A stretch of DNA of 64,000 bases from an uncultured Eggerthella sp. (GTDB lineage Bacteria; Actinomycetota; Coriobacteriia; Coriobacteriales; Eggerthellaceae). The stretch spans positions 124,001 through 188,000 of the forward strand of contig CAUASB010000001.1 in assembly GCA_958431815.1 (NCBI GenBank), given 5' to 3'. The first letter of the stretch is position 1; each line of letters opens with the position of its first letter. This document shows positions 1 through 9,008 of this stretch, piece by piece. The notes beneath the pieces were generated by a model. That model was not told where the DNA came from. It saw only the letters and a list, made by a program, of their open reading frames with translations, and searched no databases. The position numbers and the translations under genes were made by a program.

Positions 1-806
1 TGAGCGCAGTGCCCTACCCCGAACCTGACACATCGTACGCTTTTGTTTACGACGGCACATTGGAAGGCCTGCTGTGCGCAGTGTTCGAAACATATCGCCG
101 CAAGCTGGTGCCCAGCGAAATCGTCACCAAGGATAACCTGCAGCTGCGTTTGACGCAGCAACCCATAACCATACCCAGCAGCCCTGCCATAGCCCAACGC
201 GTGAAAAACGGGTTGTGCCGCACCTGCGGTGGCAGCACCTACGATGCCGTGCGCATTGCCTCGCTTTCGGACGATCCTTCGAAAGGCATGATTATCTGCG
301 CATTCGTCCGCTATGCCATGGCGGAACGCGGCGATGTTACGGGGCAGCTGGCGCACCCATGCGTAGAGCCGCTGATTAAGCTGCATCGTTTCGTGGCAAA
401 CGAACGTCACCGCATGATGCAGTTCTTGCGCTTCCGCGAAATGCAGGGAGGCGTATGGTTTGCCGCCTGCAACCCCAAGGCGAACGTGGTTCCCATCCTC
501 ATGGGCTGGTTCGCCGAGCGTTTCAACACACAGCCTTTCATCATTTTCGACGAGGTGCACAACATAGCCGGCGTATCGCGCAACGAGGCATGGACCCTCG
601 TGCAGAGCGACAGCCTTACCTTGCCGGAAGAAACCGCCGACGAAGCGCTTATGGCCGATGCCTGGAAACGCTTCTACGACACCGTTTCCATCAAAGACCG
701 CTACCACCCGGAACTACGCCGTGCCTTCATGCCCAAACGCCTCTGGAAAAACATCACCGAAATGCAGGAGCGCGTCCCCGAAAACTCGCTGAAAATAACA
801 AATTAG
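1..806 (+). CDS. TIGR03915-type DNA metabolism protein (DUF4130), 5' end at window edge
   Basis: The protein resembles the TIGR03915/DUF4130 'probable DNA metabolism protein' family, which is normally paired with a radical-SAM putative DNA repair protein. It opens YAFVYDGTLEGLLCAVFETY and contains the FLRFREMQGGVWFA and FIIFDEVHN-like blocks of that family. About 265 residues is full family length. An in-frame GTG lies at 9, but the more likely ATG has its A just off the left edge: positions 1-3 read TGA, so the boundary is probably an ATGA overlap with an upstream gene, plausibly the radical-SAM partner (inference). The stop codon lies inside a palindromic repeat (797-825), so the last few residues (KITN) may come from that insertion. 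The biochemical role of the family is not established. Confidence 0.8.
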   Translation, partial: SAVPYPEPDTSYAFVYDGTLEGLLCAVFETYRRKLVPSEIVTKDNLQLRLTQQPITIPSSPAIAQRVKNGLCRTCGGSTYDAVRIASLSDDPSKGMIICAFVRYAMAERGDVTGQLAHPCVEPLIKLHRFVANERHRMMQFLRFREMQGGVWFAACNPKANVVPILMGWFAERFNTQPFIIFDEVHNIAGVSRNEAWTLVQSDSLTLPEETADEALMADAWKRFYDTVSIKDRYHPELRRAFMPKRLWKNITEMQERVPENSLKITN

Positions 807-825
807 GAACAGTCCCCAATTTGTA
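797..825. repeat. Intergenic palindrome of the GGGACAGTCCC family, copy 1
   Basis: An imperfect inverted repeat centred on 811 (acaaattaggaac / gtccccaatttgt). It provides the TAG stop of the preceding gene at 804-806. It is related to the perfect palindrome at 57882-57914 and to the copy at 44455-44487. Confidence 0.6.
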
Positions 826-864
826 AAAAAACGGGCCCGCGGATCTGATCCACGGGCCCGTTTT
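825..864. terminator. Bidirectional rho-independent terminator
   Basis: The stem acgggcccg / cgggcccgt is flanked by A7 on the left and T4 on the right. It lies between two convergent genes, so it can serve both. Confidence 0.85.
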
Positions 865-891
865 ACAGACGGTCTTATCAACCGAATACCG

Positions 892-2433
892 CTAGCTCAT
901 CGCCAGGCCAGCAAGGTCAAGATTGATAACGTACATGCACACAACCAAAACGAAGAACATGATAACGACAACGGTGAAGATGTTCATAACGTCTTTCGGG
1001 ATCCTGGCAAATGCCTTTTCCAGTGCGGGATACACCAACCATGTCATGATCGTTGCCATAATGCCGAAGAACGTGGTGTTCAACAGGCATATCTGACCCA
1101 TGAAGTTGAAGTCCATGTTGCTGTAGTCCCACAAAGGCAGCGCGCCGGTAACCGGGTCGGGCGGCCAATTGCAGGTAAAGCCCAGTGCCAACTCGATAGC
1201 AGCGCAAAACGCCGTGTTAACCAGGAAGCTTACAAGCAAGGCAACGGGAATCTTATTCTTCGTCACCTTCATAAGCCAATTCTTAACGGGGAACAGAATC
1301 AGGCCAATAACCACGAATGCCGCACCGTACACGAAGAAGGGATTCAGCATGTCGTGCCAGATGCCGGAATTCGGATCGTACGTGCCAGGGACAATACCCC
1401 AACGGATAAGCCAGCACACGCACCATTCCATCCAATGGCCCACAACGCTGAAGATGCAGAAGTACAGCACCAAATTACGCCAAAATGCAAGGCTCTTCGG
1501 GTTCCACAGCTTTCCTTCGGCGGCAAGCTGCGCAGCACGCGTTTCTAGCTTGAACGGACGCGAAAGGGCATAGCGGGCCTGCTTGGAAAAGCCAAAGTAC
1601 ACCAGCATGACAATCGGCCAGAAGGCGTTGACCAAGAAGGTGAACGGATCGAATGAGCCTATCGCCACGTAGTACACCAGGTTGATTACCAAGTACGCCG
1701 AAACCATGGCAAGGATAATCTCGCGGCCATGGCTCTTGCGGTTCCAGATGATCCACAGGGTTACCGCCATCATCAGCAGCATCACGAAGTTGATCCACCA
1801 TGCGCCGTCAAACGATTCCGACCTCGTGATGAACAGGAGCAGCGTCACATTTACGATGATTTCCGCAATGCAGGCAAACTCAACAAAGCGCATGAAGCCA
1901 ATGTGCTTGCCGTCCGCATAATACGCCTGCGACCCGCCTTCGTCTTCGACATGCTGCATATGCACCAATACCGACTCAACAATAAGGAGCGTGCCCGTCA
2001 CGATGCGCAGGGTAAGAAGAGAAGTGATGCCACTTACCAGCCCCAAGCCAAAGCAACGGTGACGTAGCTGAGGGTTCTTGACCGAACGGACCATGCCGAT
2101 GCTTGCCGCCAGCGAAACCAAACACGTCAGCGCATCGAAGGCCACAAACAAGGTGATCAAGGTGAATACCGCGGCAACCGCTTCCGCCGAGGTAAGGCCG
2201 GTGAAGCCTACCGCGGCAACAAGCGAAACGATGCCCGAGTCCTCCGCTTCAGCGAGGAACGCCGGATCGCCAAGCAATTCAGGAATAGAGGTGCCCGTCA
2301 CAACAGCATTGAATGCCAAAGAAAGAAAGCCCAGCACAGAGAACACGGCCGTGACGATGCCTAATGCCCGTGCCGTCCGTATTCGCTTCGATGGCTTCTG
2401 CAGGCTGCCTGCCTGCGCTCTTTCTTCACCCAT
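892..2433 (-). CDS. Polytopic membrane protein with C-terminal CmpB-type (PF06541-like) domain
   Basis: A 513-residue integral membrane protein with roughly a dozen hydrophobic segments. The N-terminal half has several helices with no recognised family. The C-terminal part (about 320-513, from LAFWRNLVLYFCIFSVVGHWMEW) resembles the PF06541 'putative ABC transporter type IV / CmpB' family, which is of unknown substrate. The start is placed at MGEERAQ because AAGGAG lies 7 bases upstream; a longer frame from 2463 lacks a ribosome site. It is monocistronic, convergent with the preceding gene and divergent from metY. Function is unknown; no ATPase partner is adjacent. Confidence 0.75.
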   Translation of the reverse strand: MGEERAQAGSLQKPSKRIRTARALGIVTAVFSVLGFLSLAFNAVVTGTSIPELLGDPAFLAEAEDSGIVSLVAAVGFTGLTSAEAVAAVFTLITLFVAFDALTCLVSLAASIGMVRSVKNPQLRHRCFGLGLVSGITSLLTLRIVTGTLLIVESVLVHMQHVEDEGGSQAYYADGKHIGFMRFVEFACIAEIIVNVTLLLFITRSESFDGAWWINFVMLLMMAVTLWIIWNRKSHGREIILAMVSAYLVINLVYYVAIGSFDPFTFLVNAFWPIVMLVYFGFSKQARYALSRPFKLETRAAQLAAEGKLWNPKSLAFWRNLVLYFCIFSVVGHWMEWCVCWLIRWGIVPGTYDPNSGIWHDMLNPFFVYGAAFVVIGLILFPVKNWLMKVTKNKIPVALLVSFLVNTAFCAAIELALGFTCNWPPDPVTGALPLWDYSNMDFNFMGQICLLNTTFFGIMATIMTWLVYPALEKAFARIPKDVMNIFTVVVIMFFVLVVCMYVINLDLAGLAMS

Positions 2434-2960
2434 GTAGAACTCCTTGTATGTTAGCTGTAACAAACGCTGCCATTTTCCGAGACAAAGCGCGTCAAAAGCG
2501 TATCAGACAAATGCAGGCAGAAAGCAAAATAATGGCACCCCCCTCCCAGAGCTTTGCCCACAAACAGCCTTCGGAAAACCACGCAACGGGACATTTGGCC
2601 CAGAAAAGCAGCGCCCCGCACCCCCATGCATATCCGCGGTGCAACATGCGCGCCCACCCGATGCGGACAGGCCTCAGCGCAAAGCGCGAACCGGCAGTGA
2701 AATGTTTCCATTGCGTTTCAAACGCCTTTACCCTGCCGGATTCTCGGCTTGCAAACTGCGCACACAGTAGCATGAAACCACCGCAAAATCAGAACGTTTC
2801 ACCTGATGAAAGGCCGATATAGGCAGCACTTAACCCCTGCTATCCGATATGCAAATGGCTATATACCCCTTTTCCCATTGACCCGTAGGAATTGAAGCGG
2901 TTTACTTCGTTCTGCTAGCAAACACGCAACACTCGCTTCCACATAAGAAAGGAACTTGCC
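2434..2960. other. Long divergent intergenic region upstream of metY
   Basis: About 530 bases separate the membrane protein gene from metY. Open frames here have no ribosome sites and no recognisable protein. I looked for a SAM riboswitch, which would be expected before metY, and did not see one. The only clear signal is the metY promoter and operator near 2878-2906. Confidence 0.5.
2878..2906 (+). promoter_or_regulatory. metY promoter with candidate Rrf2/CymR-type operator
   Basis: TTGACC (2878-2883), a 17-bp spacer, then TTTACT (2901-2906). The box CCCGTAGGAATTG (2882-2894) overlaps the -35/spacer. The same box, with one change, covers the cysK promoter at 18957-18969. Both genes incorporate sulfide, and an Rrf2 gene lies beside cysK. 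Confidence 0.5.
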
Positions 2961-4268
2961 ATGAGCCAGTTCGTAAACAACCCTGAACATGAATTCCAGT
3001 TCGACACCCTTGCCCTGCACGTTGGCCAGGAAGAGGCAGACCCCGCATCCGACTCCCGCGCAGTGCCGATTTATCAAACCACCAGCTATGTGTTCCGCAA
3101 TTCCCAGCATGCAGCCGACCGCTTCGGCCTGGCCGATGCCGGCAACATCTACGGCCGCCTTACCAATTCCACCCAGGGCGTGTTCGAAGACCGCATCGCA
3201 GCACTCGAAGGCGGCGTTGCGGGCCTGGCAGTAGCATCCGGCGCTGCAGCCATCACCCTTACCATCCAGGCGCTTGCACAGGCAGGCGACCACATCGTTG
3301 CCCAGAAGACTATCTATGGCGGCTCCTTCAACTTCCTGGAGCACACCATTTCCCAGTTCGGCGTTGAAACCACCTTTGTTGATGCCCATAACCTCGCAGA
3401 AGTAGAAGGCGCCATCAAGGAAAACACCAAGGCCATCTATCTTGAAACCCTGGGCAACCCCAACTCCGACATCCCCAACATCGACGCCATTTCCGAAATC
3501 GCCAAAAAGCACGGCCTGCCCGTTGTGGTAGACAACACCTTCGGCACCCCATACCTGTTCCGTCCGCTTGAGCATGGTGCCAACATCGTTGTTCACTCTG
3601 CCACCAAGTTCATCGGCGGTCACGGTTCTTCCCTCGGCGGCGTAATCGTAGACGGCGGCAACTTCGATTGGAAGGCAAGCGGCAAGTACGCCCCCATCGC
3701 CGAGCCAAACCCCAGCTATCACGGCGTTTCCTTCGCTGAAGCAGCTGGTCCTGCAGCATTCGTAACGTACGTGCGCGCCATCCTGCTCCGCGACGAAGGC
3801 CCCTGCATCTCCCCCTTCAACGCCTGGATCCTGCTGCAGGGCACCGAAACGCTTTCCCTGCGCGTAGACCGTCATGTGGAAAACACCAAGAAGGTTGTGG
3901 AGTACCTGCTTAAGAACCCCCACGTTACCAAGGTGAACCACCCCAGCCTGCCCGATCACCCCGATCACGAGCTGTACGAAAAGTACTTCCCCAACGGAGG
4001 CGCATCCATCTTCACGTTCGAGATCGAGGGCGGCAAGGAAGCAGCCTGGAAGTTCATCGACAACCTGCAGATCTTCTCGCTGCTGGCCAACGTGGCAGAC
4101 GTTAAGAGCCTGGTAATCCACCCGGCTTCCACCACGCACTCTCAGCTCACCGAAGCCGAGCTCGCCGACCAGGGCATCACGCCTTCCACCATCCGCCTTT
4201 CCATCGGCACCGAAAACGCCGAAGACATCATCTGGGACCTCGACCAAGCCTTCGCAAAGCTCGACTAA
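2961..4268 (+). CDS. metY: O-acetylhomoserine aminocarboxypropyltransferase / O-acetylhomoserine sulfhydrylase
   Basis: A cytosolic PLP enzyme of the Cys/Met metabolism family. It makes homocysteine from O-acetylhomoserine and sulfide (direct sulfhydrylation), feeding methionine synthesis. The 435-residue length is normal for MetY. The PLP lysine is K216 in HSATKFIGGHG. The N-terminal TLALHVGQEEADPASDSRAVPIYQT and the C-terminal SLVIHPASTTHSQLT (the substrate-carboxylate arginine segment is close by) are typical. AAGAAAGGAA precedes the ATG. It is followed by a terminator, so it is probably monocistronic, with a MetE-like gene next on the same strand. Its promoter shares an operator-like box with cysK. 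Confidence 0.93.
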   Translation: MSQFVNNPEHEFQFDTLALHVGQEEADPASDSRAVPIYQTTSYVFRNSQHAADRFGLADAGNIYGRLTNSTQGVFEDRIAALEGGVAGLAVASGAAAITLTIQALAQAGDHIVAQKTIYGGSFNFLEHTISQFGVETTFVDAHNLAEVEGAIKENTKAIYLETLGNPNSDIPNIDAISEIAKKHGLPVVVDNTFGTPYLFRPLEHGANIVVHSATKFIGGHGSSLGGVIVDGGNFDWKASGKYAPIAEPNPSYHGVSFAEAAGPAAFVTYVRAILLRDEGPCISPFNAWILLQGTETLSLRVDRHVENTKKVVEYLLKNPHVTKVNHPSLPDHPDHELYEKYFPNGGASIFTFEIEGGKEAAWKFIDNLQIFSLLANVADVKSLVIHPASTTHSQLTEAELADQGITPSTIRLSIGTENAEDIIWDLDQAFAKLD

Positions 4269-4290
4269 CCCCAAACCCTCCTAACCACCC

Positions 4291-4325
4291 AAAGGGCTCC
4301 TTCCCACGAAGGGGCCCTTCTTTAT
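4291..4325 (+). terminator. metY terminator
   Basis: The hairpin aagggctcc / ggggccctt is followed by TTCTTTATT, just after the metY stop. Confidence 0.75.
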
Positions 4326-4327
4326 TA

Positions 4328-4366
4328 GGGGGTGTCCAAAAGGGACAGTCCCTTTTGGACACCCCC
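4328..4366. repeat. 39-bp perfect palindrome, GGGACAGTCCC family (TGTCCAAAA type)
   Basis: A perfect inverted repeat centred on 4347, with core AAAGGGACAGTCCCTTT and outer TGTCC/GGACA arms. A closely related copy is at 34320-34346. It looks like a REP-type element. Confidence 0.8.
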
Positions 4367-4411
4367 CACAAAAGGCGCATATTCTCTTTTCGCGAGCTAA
4401 AGAAAACCAGC

Positions 4412-4623
4412 GTTGGGGCGGGAGCCGTGCGTCGCGCCTCTCTGAAGTGCGGCTTTCAAAGAATTGAAGAAAAGAAATCGCCCCAGGTATTCGGCCAACG
4501 ATACCGGGATGCGGTGAACCGCACGTCGAACCATCTCCGCGATTTCTTCCACCAAATAGCAATCAATTCTTTAAAAGCCGATAAAAGCGGAAGCGAGGCG
4601 TGACGCACGGCTCCCGCCCCAAC
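4412..4623. repeat. 212-bp miniature inverted-repeat element
   Basis: The two ends are long imperfect inverted repeats of about 85 bases each. The outer 21 bases (GTTGGGGCGGGAGCCGTGCGT...) match exactly in reverse complement at the other end, and the inner arm blocks AAAGAATTGA and GAAATCGC also pair. The roughly 50-base centre contains two further small hairpins. There is no open reading frame of note. It is probably a non-autonomous mobile element or structured repeat; no second copy is in this window. Confidence 0.65.
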
Positions 4624-4775
4624 CGAGGCAAACCTATAGCCCGCTAAAAAGAACGCCTATAACCAGGGCCCGCCAAACGCTCCTATAATCAAATGCGCAC
4701 AAGGGCGCCGCAAACTCCGCCCTAAAATCCCAGAACATACGGCACTTTGCCGAGTATCCTCAAAGGAGCATTCCC

Positions 4776-5891
4776 ATGTCTGAAACAACCGCGCCGTTCC
4801 ATTACGACATCGTTGGCAGTTTCCTGCGCCCTGAAAAGCTCAAAGAAGCGCGCGCAAAGTTCGCCGAGGGCGCCATCTCCCACGATGAGCTCGAAGCAGT
4901 AGAAGATGAGGCCATCAAGGAATTGGTCGAGCAGCAGAAGGCCGCCGGCCTTCACGCGGTAACCGACGGCGAATTCCGCCGTTCCATGTGGCACCTCGAC
5001 TTCCTCACCGAGCTGGAAGGCTGCGAAGAAGTCGGCGCCGAGCATTGGTCGGTGCACTTCAAGGGCCATCAGCCGAAGTCGAAGACCGTCGTGATCACCG
5101 ACAAGGTTGACTTCGGCGACCATCCTTTCCTGAAGCACTTCGCCTACACCAAAAGCGTTGCAGGCGATACGCTGGTAAAGCAGACCATCCCTTCGCCTTC
5201 CATGCTGCACCTTATCTGCTGTGTGCGCGAAGAGCATTACACCCCCATCGAGCGCTACAAGGACAACGAGGAACTGCTGTTTGCCGATATCGCCGCCGCA
5301 TACCGCAAGGCTGTGCAGGCATTCTACGATGCAGGCTGCCGTTACCTGCAGTTCGACGACACCTCCTGGGGCGAGCTGTGCGACCCGAACAAGCGCGCCG
5401 CCTACGAGGCTCGTGGCTTCGATTTGGACAAGCTCGAGCGCAACTACGTTAACCTGATCAACGAATCGCTGCGCGACAAGCCCGACGATCTGGCCGTTAC
5501 CATTCACATCTGCCGCGGCAACTTCCGTTCCACCTGGTTCTCTTCCGGCGGATACGATCCGGTAGCACCCATCCTGTTCCCCAACCTGAAGGTAAACGGC
5601 TTCTTCCTGGAGTACGACTCCGAGCGCGCAGGCGATTTCGGCCCGCTGCATCACATTGCCGATCAGAAGGTTGTACTGGGTCTGGTTACGTCGAAAGACG
5701 GTGCTCTGGAAAACCCGAACGACCTGAAGCATCGCATCGAAGAGGCCGCAAAGTACGTGCCGCTGCGCAGCCTCTGCATCAGCCCGCAGTGCGGCTTCTC
5801 TTCCACCGAAGAGGGCAACATCATCGAGCCCGAAGACCAATGGAAGAAAATCGCCCTCATCAAAGAGGTTGCCGAAGAGGTTTGGAAATAG
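4776..5891 (+). CDS. MetE C-terminal-like cobalamin-independent methionine synthase family protein
   Basis: 371 residues, resembling the YxjG/YxjH group of proteins that consist only of the MetE catalytic barrel. Such proteins transfer a methyl group to homocysteine or a related thiol through a zinc site. Visible landmarks are the N-terminal DIVGSFLRPEKLKEAR, TDGEFRRSMWHLDFL, TIHICRGN (zinc-ligand region) and SPQCGFSST (second cysteine). It lacks the N-terminal folate-binding half of true MetE, so the methyl donor is uncertain. AAAGGAG lies upstream of the ATG. Its position after metY suggests a role in methionine formation or salvage. A strong terminator follows. Confidence 0.85.
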   Translation: MSETTAPFHYDIVGSFLRPEKLKEARAKFAEGAISHDELEAVEDEAIKELVEQQKAAGLHAVTDGEFRRSMWHLDFLTELEGCEEVGAEHWSVHFKGHQPKSKTVVITDKVDFGDHPFLKHFAYTKSVAGDTLVKQTIPSPSMLHLICCVREEHYTPIERYKDNEELLFADIAAAYRKAVQAFYDAGCRYLQFDDTSWGELCDPNKRAAYEARGFDLDKLERNYVNLINESLRDKPDDLAVTIHICRGNFRSTWFSSGGYDPVAPILFPNLKVNGFFLEYDSERAGDFGPLHHIADQKVVLGLVTSKDGALENPNDLKHRIEEAAKYVPLRSLCISPQCGFSSTEEGNIIEPEDQWKKIALIKEVAEEVWK

Positions 5892-5942
5892 CTTCATCGC
5901 GACATAAACCATCGGCGCGACGCTGCCCCAAGCAAGCACAGC

Positions 5943-5980
5943 AAAGGAGCCTGGAACAACCTGTTCCAGGCTCCTTTTAT
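5943..5980 (+). terminator. Terminator after the MetE-like gene
   Basis: The stem AAAGGAGCCTGGAACA / TGTTCCAGGCTCCTTTT is a near-perfect hairpin ending in a T tract. Confidence 0.85.
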
Positions 5981-6112
5981 TTGGCAGGCATCCTTGCTCC
6001 AAGAAGGCACAACCAACCAAGTGGGTATGAGTTTGACAAAGAAGAAGCTCCACCTCGAAGCAAGGCACCCGTGTTCGATAGGCCGCTAAGCGCCCGTTCG
6101 CCCTGCAGCACA

Positions 6113-6143
6113 CAAAAAAGGCGCCGGCTTGAAGCCGACGCCC
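6113..6143 (-). terminator. Terminator of the Q/P-rich membrane protein gene
   Basis: On the reverse strand GGCGTCGGCTT / AAGCCGGCGCC is followed by T6. Confidence 0.8.
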
Positions 6144-6166
6144 TTCAAAGAAATGCTTGCACCCGT

Positions 6167-6868
6167 TTATTTCTGCTCGCCGGAATGAGGATCCTCACCT
6201 TCATTATTGACGGGAGGCTGCGCCGCAGGCGGTACCTGGTTCTGATTGGGCTGCTGCAGCTGCTGGGGAGCCTGAGGCGTAGGTTGCTGGCCCTGCTGCG
6301 GCATCTGCCCGTTCTGCTGGGGCTGCTGATAATACTGCGGCTGCTGATAGTCGTAGCCGCCCCTGCCACCAGCCATATACGCCTTACGGGCACGATTGAT
6401 GTACACCGCCGAAATAACAAACAGCACCAGCGAGATCATGCCGCCAACCAGCAAGCTCACGATGGCTGCCGCGATGGTCCAGCCAAAGGCACCGCCGAGC
6501 TTCGCGGGGTTGTTGCAATTGCGCAAAGCCAAAATGCCTGCCACCAGGCATACAACCTTGCACACCACATATCCCAAGCTCAGCCCGACCATCAGCACAA
6601 TGCTGGTGCCGGCAACCGCCATGGCCTCATCTTGGGTCATGCCGGAAAAATCGTACGAGGAATACGGCGAAGATCCGTCAAACGCCGAAGAGGTAGATCC
6701 CGAAGATTGCAGTTCGGAAACCAAAGCATTGACAACCGAAGGGTCATTTAAGGAAACCGACGCCATGCCCATAAGCAGGGCAAGGGCCAACCCTCCGAAA
6801 ATTCCCAATGCCGACAAAACGATAGTTGCAATATTGACTCCTCGGATAATGCGAGAATCAGGATTCAT
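6167..6868 (-). CDS. Membrane protein with Gln/Pro-rich cytoplasmic tail
   Basis: A 233-residue protein of unknown function. An N-terminal hydrophobic helix (about 10-35, IATIVLSALGIFGGLALALLM) is followed by a Ser-rich extracytoplasmic stretch. Two or three more helices lie at about 85-165. A roughly 60-residue low-complexity tail rich in Q, P, Y and N (QQPQYYQQPQQNGQMPQQ) comes last. The start is at MNPDSR, preceded by GAAAGGGG; an upstream in-frame start at 6961 has no ribosome site. Similar small proteins with proline/glutamine tails are common in actinobacteria, but no function is assigned. It is transcribed alone and ends at a terminator. Confidence 0.7.
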   Translation of the reverse strand: MNPDSRIIRGVNIATIVLSALGIFGGLALALLMGMASVSLNDPSVVNALVSELQSSGSTSSAFDGSSPYSSYDFSGMTQDEAMAVAGTSIVLMVGLSLGYVVCKVVCLVAGILALRNCNNPAKLGGAFGWTIAAAIVSLLVGGMISLVLFVISAVYINRARKAYMAGGRGGYDYQQPQYYQQPQQNGQMPQQGQQPTPQAPQQLQQPNQNQVPPAAQPPVNNEGEDPHSGEQK

Positions 6869-7355
6869 CAAAAGCCCCTTTCGTAGGCGAAACATTGATT
6901 GCATTGTACCTAAGCCACAGCACCGCACGTTAAAGCGACAACAAGCGGATAAGAAAGCCAATCGTCTCTGTCATATTGGGCAAAACCAAATCTGAAGCAT
7001 TTCTTGGCAAAATAATCGACTTGAGAACGATACGATGCGCTAGTCGCACCAAGTTATTACCCAAATCAAGTTAAAATGAGGTATATATTAGCAAAAATCC
7101 TCTTGTTCGCAGCGAAATAGCGAAGGCCACCGTTCTCAAGTCGATTATTTTGCCACACAAGGGCCCTTTCTTGGTTTTCGGGCAAGCTTTCGGTGCCGTC
7201 GGAAAGCCGCCAGGCAAATCGGTCGTACTTTTAAGCGGGCTCGAACAGCCACCGTCACCTTTGGGCAAGAGCAAAACGACCTTGGGGGGCAACCACAGCG
7301 CAATTTCCCGCACTTTCGGAGGTTGCCAGCCACCGTCGAAAGCCACCACCAACCG
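6869..7355. other. Gene-free intergenic region with nested inverted repeats
   Basis: About 490 bases without a credible gene. It contains the 149-bp inverted-repeat element (7006-7154) and, to its right, several shorter complementary blocks (for example GGGGGCAACC / GGTTGCC, and three copies of GCCACCGT). Codon use of the overlapping open frames is not coding-like. Confidence 0.5.
7006..7154. repeat. 149-bp element bounded by perfect 24-bp inverted repeats
   Basis: Positions 7006-7029 (GGCAAAATAATCGACTT...) and 7131-7154 are exact reverse complements over 24 bases. The roughly 100 bp between them is A+T-richer than the surroundings and has no gene. The form is that of a small non-autonomous transposon remnant, but no target duplication was obvious. 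Confidence 0.65.
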
Positions 7356-9008
7356 TTATTTTGTTTTATGGAACATGTCCCAGACCAGCCATGCCGAAAG
7401 GCCGAAGGCGGAAACATACTCGATAAGGGAAAGGAACGGCAAGCCGAACACATGGGGCATATCCACCGCGATAATCAGGCTGCCGCTTACCAGCAAACCC
7501 GCAATAACCAAACTCATGGCCAAGCGATTCGCGATACGTCCCACCTTATACAAAGGCTCGGGAGAACTGAGCATTTCCATGTTCACCTTCAGCTGCCCGC
7601 GCGAAAGCATGCGCAGGGTGTCGCCCGAGTACTCAGCCGCCTTCACCAAGCTGTGCGCTGATGCATTCAAGGAAATGAGCAGGTCTTTCGCACGATTCTC
7701 GAATTCCGTGCGCATGTCCTTGGTACGCATGATGTGGCCATTGATGATGTCGATGATATTCGTCTTGGCCAAGCATTCCTGCAGCGAACCTTCAATGGTA
7801 ACGATGCCGCGCGAAACCGCCGTCACTGAAGCAGGCAGCGTCACCTTGCACTGACGGGTAAGCACCATGATGTCGCTGAGCAGGGCACCGATGTCAATAT
7901 CGGCCACATCGGTGGAACCGTAGCTTTCCAACACGTTGTCGAGCTCAGCCAAAAACCGTGGATGGTCGATGGCGTTCATATCGTGCGCTACTGAAAACGT
8001 GATAAGGGCATCCTTCAGCTCGGCAGCGTTCTTCGCGCCTACCGCTTCGATAATGCGCCCAAAGCCTGCCCTGTCGCGCACAGAAAGACGGCCCATGATT
8101 CCCAGGTCGATATAGATTACCTTACCGTCCTTGATAAAGATGTTGCCTGGGTGCGGGTCGGCGTGGAAAAACCCGTGCTCCAAAATCTGCGTTGCGTAGT
8201 TGTCCAGCACCTTCACGCCGATTTCTTCCAGGTCGTAGCCGTTTTCAACCAGCTTCTTCGTGTCGCGGATGGAAATGCCCTTCACATACTCCATCACCAG
8301 CACCTCTTCGGTGCAGTACTCCATGTAGGGCTTAGGACAGGTAACGTACACCACATCTTTGTTCAGACGGGCGAATTCTTCCAGGTTGTGCGCTTCCTTC
8401 AAGAAGTCGGTTTCTTCAAGGAAGGTAACCCACAGCTCTTCCACCACATCGCGCAGGTCGAGCATCTGGTTGTCCTTCATGAAGCGTGAGGCATGCTTGG
8501 CAACCGAGCGCATCACGTCGATGTCCTGTGCCATGGTGGCGCGCACGCCCGGGCGCTGCACCTTTACCGCTACCTCGTCGCCGTTGGCAAGCACTGCACG
8601 GTGAACCTGCGCCATGGAAGCGCTGCCCAGCGGCTTGGGATCTATTTCCTTGAAAATATCGCCGAAACGCTCGCCGTAAATGCCCTGCAGCACGGTAAGC
8701 GTGGTGTCGAACGGCATAGGATCGCAGTCCATCTGCAATTCCGACAGCGCATCGCAATATGCCTGCGGCAGAATCTCCGAACGAAGCGAAAGCATCTGGC
8801 CGATTTTGATGAAGCTCGGCCCTAAATCGATAAGAATATCGCGGAACTGGTTGGGCGAAAGACCTTCCATGACATGATGCTTGCGCATAAGCAGCACGAT
8901 TTCGCGCAAACGGCGGGTGCGCGTTTTGCGGCTTAAGCCGAATTGCTTATCGGGGTCGAATTCGGCCCTATCTTGGAAGAAGTGTTTGAGCAGGGTGTTT
9001 TCATCCAT
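7356..9008 (-). CDS. UbiB/ABC1 (AarF) family atypical kinase
   Basis: 550 residues with the full UbiB/ADCK signature: the KxGQ motif FIKIGQMLSLRSEILP (about 65-80), the Ala-rich loop GSASMAQVHRA, the VAIK-like lysine in DEVAVKVQRPG, the catalytic HADPHPGN (about 285) and the metal-binding DLGIMGR. Two hydrophobic segments near the C-terminus (about 500-545) suggest membrane anchoring. In respiratory bacteria the family supports ubiquinone synthesis; in anaerobes its role is unknown, probably as a lipid- or quinone-linked ATPase. AAAGGAA precedes the ATG. A phasin-like gene lies immediately upstream on the same strand, an arrangement I recall as common for this family. Confidence 0.88.
   Translation of the reverse strand: MDENTLLKHFFQDRAEFDPDKQFGLSRKTRTRRLREIVLLMRKHHVMEGLSPNQFRDILIDLGPSFIKIGQMLSLRSEILPQAYCDALSELQMDCDPMPFDTTLTVLQGIYGERFGDIFKEIDPKPLGSASMAQVHRAVLANGDEVAVKVQRPGVRATMAQDIDVMRSVAKHASRFMKDNQMLDLRDVVEELWVTFLEETDFLKEAHNLEEFARLNKDVVYVTCPKPYMEYCTEEVLVMEYVKGISIRDTKKLVENGYDLEEIGVKVLDNYATQILEHGFFHADPHPGNIFIKDGKVIYIDLGIMGRLSVRDRAGFGRIIEAVGAKNAAELKDALITFSVAHDMNAIDHPRFLAELDNVLESYGSTDVADIDIGALLSDIMVLTRQCKVTLPASVTAVSRGIVTIEGSLQECLAKTNIIDIINGHIMRTKDMRTEFENRAKDLLISLNASAHSLVKAAEYSGDTLRMLSRGQLKVNMEMLSSPEPLYKVGRIANRLAMSLVIAGLLVSGSLIIAVDMPHVFGLPFLSLIEYVSAFGLSAWLVWDMFHKTK

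Noticed and set aside
2434..2960. SAM riboswitch or T-box before metY
   Set aside because: No conserved SAM-I core or T-box sequence is visible; a simple promoter with an operator explains the signal.
2859..4274. A 471-codon reverse-strand frame antisense to metY
   Set aside because: It mirrors the metY frame exactly, has no ribosome site and no recognisable family; it is a shadow of high-GC codon use. The same applies to long frames antisense to the MetE-like, fused activase, arg and MFS genes.
4722..6113. A 463-codon reverse-strand frame antisense to the MetE-like gene
   Set aside because: Composition is typical of an antisense shadow and the forward gene is clearly real.
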